Assembly (NCBI GenBank): GCA_037951165.1
Contig: JBBDHG010000126.1
Coordinates: 1,426,001 to 1,490,000 of the forward strand
From: Lophius americanus
Taxonomy: Eukaryota > Chordata > Actinopteri > Lophiiformes > Lophiidae
Direction of reading: 5' to 3'
Length of the DNA: 64,000 nt
Shown: piece after piece, positions 1 through 64,000 of the stretch
Layout of the letters: every line of letters begins with the position of its first letter
Position numbering within the stretch: the first letter of the stretch is position 1
Position numbers and translations under genes: made by a program
Notes under the pieces: generated by a model
Databases searched by the model: none
Seen by the model: the letters and a program-made list of their open reading frames with translations, nothing else
What the model was told of the DNA's origin: nothing

Positions 1-683
1 GATTATAAAAGTAATTAACAAAAAGAATCAACTGAACTGATGTTGATATGGAAGCATGTGCACTGCTTTATTAGTTTACACTTGTGCCATTATGACATGC
101 CAAAGCGGTGCTGCTCCCCCTGTCCAACCTGAGAGCAGCCGACAGCCACAGAACATAATCGTCAGCAGCTCAACAGGAAACTCCGTTGATCCTCACTTAT
201 GGCTCTAGCTTGAGTTTTAACCCACATTTCCTCGGCCGCTCCAGTTAAATGAACCATATGGATATAATAACGCGACATAAAATAACCACACAAAAGCTCA
301 TTAACCGTCTCTCGCTTTCAAGTCCTTCTGCCAATAAACCTTTTCACACGAGGCGTTTTGACTTGACACAGCAAGAAGCGGCCGCGCTTAATGACATTAA
401 TGATGGTTCCGCGCCATCGGTGAGAACGTGCTCCTGGATCCTGTCGCTGTGCATGCTGTTTCACTTAAATGCTGCGCCATGGCTGTTATTAGTTACGCCC
501 TCGATATTTCTGTAAGTCGAACTATCTGCTGCAGGATGGGTGAGTAGAAGCAAAGACATGAAGGTATGGGCATTAATGAAAAAACACAAGCCTGGAAGTT
601 CTGAACACGGATTCTGATTCGTTATCAGGTGATATTGGACAAACTCCACGCGGTGGATTTTCAACCCGGAACTATCCTGCCCG

Positions 684-685
<2 letters not shown>

Positions 686-727
<42 letters not shown>
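686..727. repeat. (AT)n microsatellite
   Basis: About 21 AT units, followed by TAATAATAAT-rich sequence. Confidence 0.95.
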
Positions 728-730
<3 letters not shown>

Positions 731-1499
731 TATATAATGATAATAATAATAATACATTTTACATTTGGATCACATCTCAAAGTGCTACAAGCTACAAGCA
801 GATAAAAGCATTAATAAAAAATAATAATAATAATAACAAAAACATTAAAAAAAAGTATATTTCTCTTTTATACTTTTTTGGTATGTTGAATATAAACAAT
901 CTGTCATAGTTTCCGTAAATCTTTCATTACGACTTTGGCTTGTATGAAATTGTTTTCTGTGTTTATTTGACTTTCGTTTGTTGGCAAACACAGCCAATCA
1001 TTTTGGAGCATGGACATTATACTTAATGGTACTTTTTTGAAAAATGCTTGAAGGTATTGCAACGAGGCAACATTATTTTCTTGAAGGATTTACGTTTAGA
1101 AAAACTGTTATTGCGTTCCACTGTATGGCCAAACAACAAAAGAGGCTGGTGAACCATCGTCATCAAGTCTGTTCAAAGCCTCCAACCACTGAAGTATTAC
1201 AAGAGATTCCTAATACATCCATCTGTCTAATACCCAGAATTCCACCTGTCTGTCTGAGGCGTATTCAGTTTGTTGGATCGGTCCAGCCCAAACACCTGGT
1301 CATATAAGTGAAAGTGAAAAAAAAAACGTTTTCACATACTTATAGATTGAACACTGTCTAATAACTTCATGTGGTTTTCTAGTCTAAACTAGGTTTACGC
1401 AGTCTTCCCCAACAGCAAGGGTATATTATCCACTTAAAGCCCTCAATCCCCTGCTTTGTATAAGACCCCTGACTCGACTCCTCAAATTCAACGTGAAAA

Positions 1500-1765
1500 A
1501 AGTTATCTCCGAAAAACAGTTATTTTTGTTAAAAAGCCCCCCTAGTGGGTAAAATAGGAACTACTGGAGTTAAATATGACACATAGGAGATAAATCTGCT
1601 TGAGTCGATTCCTATGCAGCATATTTGTACTATATCGGACCAACGCTTGAGAAACGGACCTTTCCCAAAAATAATCCAGTTCTTCCTTGCACTAAGGTGT
1701 ATGTGGTTACAAAATTTTAAAATGATCCACTAAACGTTTTTTGAGTTATGCGTTTACACTTAAAT
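1500..1765 (+). repeat. dispersed repeat family A, copy 1
   Basis: Shares ordered segments with the copy at 47.1 kb: GGAGTTAAATATGA, GAGTCGATTCCTATGCAGCA, CCAGTTCTTCCTTGCACTAA, AAAATGATCCACTAAACG and TTTTTTGAGTTA. No coding potential is evident. Confidence 0.7.
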
Positions 1766-2545
1766 GATCTGCAGGTTGTGGGTTTTTTTTCGGGGATAGA
1801 ATTAGACTTCTGCAGTTCTTTAATGCATATTTCTCTTTTTATATAAACATCTAAAACTTTGGATACTCTATTTAGCATGAAAGAAGGGAAGTGTTTGAAA
1901 AAATCTCACAAAATTTCAAACAGTATGTCTTTTTCTACCAAGAAGTTAGCTAAATAAACTCCGCTGTGTGTTTCTATACTTGTGTATATATGCACAATTA
2001 TTAGATTGTTATTATTTTTTTCTATTCCTAATTGTATTTTCATTTTGATTTGTTATTCCTAATTCATATTTCTATTTTAATTAGCTGAACGTCTTCATTT
2101 ATGTGTTATTTGTGTGTGTGTGTGTTGTTTTCTTTTGGGGCTTTTTCTGTCTTTCAGTCTTTATTTATACAATATCAGGGACTTTTGGTTCGGTGCGTTT
2201 TGTGTCAAATAAGGTGCTTTTATGTTTTGGCCACAATAATATGAAAACCAACAGAGGTATGTGTTAAAAAACATATGATATTCAAACATGTAATGAATCC
2301 ATTTTGCTTGTTTCCTGGTGTTTCTCTGCATTCACACCCTCACACTGGTGAGCTATAATTCCTAAGGGGCTGGCTGTTTTTACCCAGAAGAGGATTGCTG
2401 CGCTATGAATCTATAATGTAATCCCCCTACATGAAGAGACACACATCATTCAAATGCTACAGCACATTACTATTTCAGCTCATCAGATATGTTGGAAAAG
2501 TCATGCATGGAAATGTGAGAACTATACCAGGCAGAGGGAGAGAGG

Positions 2546-2600
2546 ACGTGTGTGTGTGCGTGTGTGCGTGTGTGTGCGTGTGTGTGCGTGCGTGTGCTGG
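2546..2600. repeat. interrupted (TG)n microsatellite
   Basis: TG units with regularly spaced TGCG interruptions, followed by AT-rich sequence to about 2665. Confidence 0.9.
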
Positions 2601-2695
2601 TGATCTATATACAGTATATATATATATAATATAATAAATATATATATAATAATATAATATAAATATAATTAACAGCTATATAGAGTATTGAAATG

Positions 2696-2962
2696 TGTAT
2701 TCACAGTAAATAGTTATGTACAGTATTATAATGTGTATACACAGTAAATACTTCTGTACAGTATTATAATGTATATACACAGTAAATACTTCTGTACAGT
2801 ATTATAATGTGTATACACAGTAAATACTTATGTACAGTATTATAATGTGTATACACAGTAAATACTTATGTACAGTATTATAATGTATATACACAGTAAA
2901 TACTTATGTACAGTATTATAATGTTTATACACAGTAAATACTTATGTACAGTATAGTATTAT
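2696..2962. repeat. 38-bp minisatellite, about seven copies
   Basis: Copies start at 2696, 2734, 2772, 2810, 2848, 2886 and 2924. The unit contains ACACAGTAAATACTTATG then TACAGTATTATAATG. Copies differ at only a few sites (CTT/GTT, ATG/CTG, TGT/TAT/TTT). Decayed partial copies continue to about 3050. Confidence 0.93.
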
Positions 2963-3052
2963 AATACTGTATATAGCTAACTATTCACTCACACAGTATT
3001 GTAATGTAATAAATAGTCATACAGAGTTTTGTAATGTGTATATAGTGTAGAC

Positions 3053-3207
3053 ATATATATATATATATATGTACAGTATATTGACAGAAAGAGAGAGAGA
3101 GAGAGAGAGACAGGAGAGAGAGTGAGATATAGCATAGGCATGTTGTGTTTGTAGTTATGTGCTTATAACTGTGAGTGCGTGTGTGTGCGTGCATGCGCGC
3201 GTGTGTG

Positions 3208-3248
<41 letters not shown>

Positions 3249-3677
3249 TTGAGTCCATGTGTGGGTGTAGATGTAGATAAGCAGTTGTATGTGCGTGTGT
3301 GCTTTGGCGCAGTGCATATGTCATTTAGTGAGTGTGTGGTGTTTGTGTGTATGTGTAGTTTCATAGAGAGGAGTGTGTGGGGGAGGAGGAAAATGTGGAA
3401 GTGAATTATGCCTTTTTCAGAGGGGAGGGGTGCATATATGTATGTGTGTATGTGGGGGGATGGGTGGATCACAAACGGTATGTATGTGTGAGCTGATGTG
3501 TGGTGTGTGTATTTGTGTGTTTGTGCACGTGTGTGTGTGAGAGAGAGAGACTGAGTGAGAGAGAGAGAGAGAGAGAGAGAAAGAGTCTGAAAACATATTT
3601 TATGATAGCTCTTTGTGTGTGTGCAAACTCTGCAGTATGCACGTGTGCTGTAACCTTATATATATATATATATATAA
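3053..3677. repeat. cluster of simple repeats: AT, GA, TG, GA, TA
   Basis: In order: (AT)n at 3053-3070, (GA)n at 3087-3110, interrupted (TG)n at 3178-3247, GT-rich sequence to 3535, (GA)n at 3538-3580, (TA)n at 3658-3677. Open frames across it are low-complexity artefacts. Confidence 0.9.
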
Positions 3678-4129
3678 GGGAATAACGGCGTCTCCTGTAA
3701 TACGTCCAGACATTATTATGCCGTGTAATTAGGAACAAGTCTGCAGGTACTTTATATGTATGAGCGGATTCTTATATTTAATATGACTGTGTGACCATCT
3801 GAGGGGTGGGACAACATCTCTTTGTTCAAGTGAATGTGTTTGAACGTTTATCTCTACATTTGTAGCTAGATAATGGAGTGTGTTGTTCTGCCGTTAACAA
3901 TCATGCAGCCAGGCGGAAAACAACATTTATTCTGATTTGTTTTGAGCAACTTATTGGATATTAAACGCACTAGAGGGAATGAAGAGTCAGTGGGGAGGGA
4001 CTCAAATTAAACTTAATTAACAAAACATTATGTAGGCAAACATACATGACTTAGCATTTGTAAGGATCAGACAAAGAAGTAATTTACTTTGATGCTAGTC
4101 AAACGGTACTGAACCGAAACCGCACATGA

Positions 4130-4450
4130 CTTCAGAACCATTGGTCCGATTTAGCCCAAATATGATCCACATGAATCGGCTCGAGGAGATCTATCATATT
4201 TTACTCTAATAGTTGATATTTTACCCACAAAGGGGAGTGTTTTCACGATAAACACTGTTTTTTAGGACATAGCTTCCTCATCATTGGTCCAGATTTGGTG
4301 CATATGGATCGACTCAAGGAGATCTATCTTCCATCTTAATAGATTTGTTCCTATTTTACTAACTACTCGGAGCTTTCTTTTATAAAAAACAAAACAAAAC
4401 ACTGTTTTCGGGCATAACTTCACATTTATTTTGAAGAGTTCAATCAGGGG
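4130..4450 (-). repeat. dispersed repeat family A, two head-to-tail partial copies, reverse orientation
   Basis: Plus-strand blocks ATGATCCACATGAATCGGCT then CGAGGAGATCTATC, and GCATATGGATCGACTCAAGG then AGATCTATC, match the reverse complement of the core at 47.2 kb. Each follows a CATTGGTCC phrase, so the module appears twice within 320 bases. Confidence 0.65.
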
Positions 4451-4539
4451 ACTTGCTTGTACGATGCAGGGGATGGGAGCTTTTCTGTGTATTTACCCTT
4501 GTTGTCTGTGCCTATTTCTAACTCTTCATCTTCGCAGGC

Positions 4540-5480
4540 TTCCTGCAGGGCTCAGGGGGAATTGCCACTTCAGTCTAGATGTGGTTTGAGGATTTGGAAA
4601 GGGTCTTAAACCACGTCCCTGAGGCAGTCCTTTGGGGGGCGTTCTATAGGAATATGTGGTACCCGGGCAGCTGGTACAAACCATCAGGGCCCTCGTTAAC
4701 CAGAGAATGAATTGTATGTCCATTGGGACTCAGCCAAAGGTGCAGGATCAGACCAAGGTTGTCCCCCGTCTCTGATTCTGTTTCACGGACAGGATCACGA
4801 GATGCAGTCGAGGTAAGTAGGGTGAAAGAATTGAGGATAGGTTTCTGCTCTTTGCAGACGATGTGGTTATGTTGGCTTTTTCAGTCCGTGGATTTTCATC
4901 ACACACAGGAACGATTTTCATCACGACCGGTATGAGAGTAAGAACTTCCAAATACAAGGTCACAGTTCTTTGTTGGTAAGGGGTAGATTGTAGCTTCCTC
5001 TAGTGAAAGGGGGTTTAAGAATCTTAAAGGAACCGACCAACAACAGGTGATATGGTGAAGCATTGTTTGTAAGGATGCGGCTGTTGAGAGAGACTAGAGA
5101 GTGTATCTGCAAGGCAAAGCTTTGGATCTACCCCTTGATCTATGCTCCAACCCTCAAATATAGTCACAACCTGTTGGTAGTGACTGAAAGAAAGAGATCT
5201 CCGACACGTGGCAGATATGAGCTTCCTTCACAGTGTGGCTGGTTAGGAGTGCGGACATCCAGAGAGAATACTAAAGATCAAAGATCATGCTCCTTTGCAC
5301 CGAAAGAAGTCATTTGAGGTGGTTCAAGCATCTGACTGGAATATCCACAGGGTGCCTACCTGGTTGGAGATCCTGAAGCAGATCCAGAATTCACCTGAGG
5401 GAGGTCGTATTTTATGGCCATGGCTTGAGAACGGATACTGTGACTATAACCCAAACCTCGAGAAACTCTTACGATATTAG
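4540..5480 (+). pseudogene. decayed non-LTR retrotransposon (LINE) reverse-transcriptase fragment
   Basis: Translated in shifting frames, the region carries the catalytic-type motif LFADDVVMLA at 4848-4877. Further on are KAKLWIYPLIYAPTLKYSHN and LLVVTERKRSP at 5113-5205, which match the KAKLSIYxSIYVPTLTYGHELWVMTERTRSR segment common in fish LINE proteins. The end (5340-5460) matches the usual RLPxEV...GRRPRGRPRTRW...LAWERLG region only roughly. Multiple frameshifts and stops show it is dead. The LINE clade is not resolved from this fragment. Confidence 0.75.
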
Positions 5481-6474
5481 CGCGGTCAAAGCATTGGACA
5501 AAACCGGTGAGTCATCTACTTTCAAACAAAACTACTAAGGATTCACATTTTCATATGCGTTAACCTGTGTTATTAAGATCCGCCTCTGATTCTAAATACT
5601 GCATCAACTAACACAACTGGTTTGGAAACAGTTCCCATTAATTCAATAAAAAATCAATAAAAATCAAAGAAATTATCATAAAGGAAACTCACCAGTAACT
5701 GTAACCATAATCTAACAACATTAGAATATTTAATAGCCACATAGGTGTAGGTGTGTAATAGATAGGTGCACAAATAGATGTAAAACCAACACACGCAGTA
5801 ACGGATAAAAACACGACCTCCATAGTGGAGGTAATACAATAAAAACGTTTGTAAATGTGTATGTATTTAACTCTAATCAAAGAAGTTGATCAGGATCTAA
5901 AGGAAAAATCACGATGTCTCAGAATATCATGCATTTGGATTTTCCAGAACGCCCTATTTGGAATTTTACATTTATAAGAAAACAACAGAGTAAACTAGTT
6001 ATACGTTGTGTCATGTTCTTCTATCCGTCATAGTTTGTTTACAACGCCACATGCCATTTATATTTTCTTCTTACAATGAAGGTTCACTGCCCTCTCTCCT
6101 ACCAATTAGTTTGTTTCTCACACTTCCAGAAGAAACTTTTTGGTATTTTCTTTCCGGCCAAACCTCAGTCAAGCATATAATCAGAGGGGCTCAAAAGCTT
6201 TAGTCGTCCCAAATTGTGCATGTCTTTTTAGATGTTTTTTCCCCGACTATGGAGGCGGAGTGGATTAGGTTGACATAGGAAGAGTGTATATCACAGATAT
6301 TAAATCTTCTCACTTTAGGATATCTTTTACGTTGTTTTAACTTTTTATTTCTTCCGCAAGGGCATGCCAGCTAATTGACTTAATCCGTATGGTTTTTCTT
6401 TAATTATAATAATAATTAAATGTCAGTGAGTGAAACTTATCCTCTCAGAGGGCCAGACAAGAGGAAAAAAGGGC

Positions 6475-6684
<210 letters not shown>

Positions 6685-7079
6685 AACTACAACACAGTAT
6701 AATGTTGCCACAATATTTTACACTATTCACTGACACATGTCTTTATCCACATCTCTTTAAAAACTTGATCGAAGCTTGACAATATTCACTGAAATTTCAT
6801 ACATACTTTCATAATCGGTTTCGTCAAATGTTTGTATGTTTAGTTCATTTTTGTATTGATTTTTCATGAATGTTGGAACTTCAGGGATTTTCATGTTATT
6901 GACATTCAGTCATGTAAGAAGTTATGGTCTATCCATACCATCACAAGTATTTTTTGGCATCGGTATTCTTGGTCAGGCATTTTCTAGTTATTGATCTGTC
7001 CTCCAAAACCGTTTATTTTTTTTATTTTTTTTAAGAAACAGAATAGGTGCTTTTACTTTGTAAATGGATCAATATCCGG

Positions 7080-7582
7080 TTTGGGAGTAGCTCATTCCCG
7101 CTAGCTTGCAGTTGGAGCTCTTTGTATGACTGGTCCGCGAGGTACCACAGCACCCGAGACGCGCGCGGCACCAGCAGCGTAGGAACACTGTCCCAACTCG
7201 GGACACACGGCTCCATTAACGTCCTTTTGTCAAAGCAAACACCGCAGGTGGATACATACGACGTCAAACGGAGGGAAAACGCTTATTGAGGATCATTATC
7301 ACCTGTAAAGGTTTGTTTTAACGTTGAACGTCAAATAAGTTGTTTTACCGGGAAGTTTTTTTCCGTCACAGTCGCAGCGGAGGAGAGGAGAGAACCAATC
7401 CGAACACCGATGAGAATAGTGAGGCTAATTTACCCCATTGCTTTGCTTGTTTGAACAAAAGCTTATCTTATTGGACCGTGGTTGTTTCTCGTTTTGATCA
7501 CTCAAGGCCATAAAAATCCCAACTTCGCAAGAGATAACAGAAGAGCTCAAGGAAAGCCGGAGAAGTGGATGTACGTTCAGCC
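7080..7582 (+). promoter_or_regulatory. probable promoter and 5' leader of tox
   Basis: The 500 bases before the start codon are richer in CpG than the flanking DNA, with a CG-dense block at about 7136-7210. A CCAAT box-like site lies near 7395. No TATA box is evident, which suits a CpG-type promoter with dispersed starts. A short upstream open frame (ATG at 7410, stop at 7452-7454, 14 codons) would sit in the leader if transcription starts before it. The start site cannot be fixed from sequence alone, and an untranslated first exon further upstream is possible. Confidence 0.45.
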
Positions 7583-63422
<55,840 letters not shown>

Positions 63423-64000
63423 GTGAGTATTAGGGTGCCACTACCGGAACTGAAAACCATCGGGGATTCAGTTTTTTCTGACCTTTGCACTTTCAGTAGT
63501 GATGGGCAGGTGAACAGAACATTGTAACGTAACGTTTCTGACGACACCTTCCAGTGGTACTGGTGAACGCCAGAGAGAACCTTCAGTCTTTATAAGAAGC
63601 CCTGGATACTAATAATAAACAACAACTTAATATTTACCTTTTTTACTGATGCTCAGTTAAAATCAACACTATATAACAGTTATTTGAACTCGGCAAATCA
63701 AACAAGAGTCTAAAAGATTTCTGCGATTACAATTGAAGATTTTTTCCCCAAATATATCACAAAATACTCCTCCTCTCCTGCTGACCCCTAAAGAATATGA
63801 ATGATTCATTCCCCTGAATATCATCCTTCATCAGGGACACGGCGATAATCAGATGTTTGCTGTAGAACATTTGATTCTGTTTTTACTTATTGAAAGATGT
63901 GACGGAACCTGTTTCTAATATGACCCAGTGGCAGCAGGAACAAATGTTACATAATCATCTTTTTAAACACTGAAGAAATCAGATTTTCGTGGAAAAAATT
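63423..64000 (+). other. start of tox intron 8, cut by the window edge
   Basis: Begins with a strong GTGAGT donor. No acceptor followed by a short C-terminal exon is visible before base 64000, so the final coding exon and 3' untranslated region lie outside. Confidence 0.85.

Overview
The window is vertebrate genomic DNA, almost certainly from a ray-finned (teleost) fish. It holds one large, intron-rich gene on the + strand with canonical GT-AG splice sites. Around it are long stretches of simple repeats and decayed copies of interspersed elements that look like common fish repeats: tRNA-derived SINEs, RTE-like and other non-LTR retrotransposons, and Tc1-like transposons. I see no bacterial operon, phage, plasmid or CRISPR architecture.

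The gene is a TOX family member (thymocyte selection-associated HMG-box nuclear factor; despite the name it is not a toxin). Eight coding exons can be placed: 7583-7687, 35560-35625, 45591-45875, 53168-53413, 54959-55195, 55378-55458, 55569-56063 and 63262-63422. Their exon order, phases and sequences match the first eight of nine coding exons of vertebrate TOX. The last short exon, expected to encode the few C-terminal residues ending near KALYLT, lies beyond base 64000. About 559 residues are encoded here. The order is: MDV start, acidic DFNIPPITPP segment, SPSPPGSKSATPSPSSS segment, lysine-rich nuclear localisation signal, single HMG box split across exons 5 and 6, His/Pro/Ser-rich tail, and the TOX-type C-terminus (SDYQ, MEY, LDW, DYH). 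The whole C-terminal half places it with TOX rather than TOX2, TOX3 or TOX4. However, exon 3 and several HMG-box positions depart from what I remember as near-invariant, so it may be a fast-evolving or fish-specific duplicate.

Layout. 1-7.0 kb is upstream DNA: an AT/TG/GA repeat cluster, a 38-bp minisatellite, a dead LINE with a recognisable FADD motif, and a 210-bp GATA array. 7.1-7.6 kb is the probable promoter and 5' leader. Intron 1 (28 kb) carries most of the transposon debris, a perfect DR1 nuclear-receptor-type motif, two minisatellites and a dead RTE-like reverse transcriptase. Intron 2 (10 kb) has a 160-bp TA run and two Tc1-like remnants, one holding a perfect 30-bp-stem hairpin. 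Intron 3 holds a possible 45-nt cassette exon and a SINE. Intron 4 has a homeodomain/RUNX-motif-rich block and a second perfect DR1 shortly before the HMG exon. Introns 5 and 6 are tiny (182 and 110 bp). Intron 7 (7.2 kb) has a SINE and two dispersed repeats.

Nothing here is a clearly new biological system. The best leads are the alternative-splicing possibilities of this tox gene, the two DR1 elements, the perfect hairpin, and several dispersed repeat families that recur within the window.
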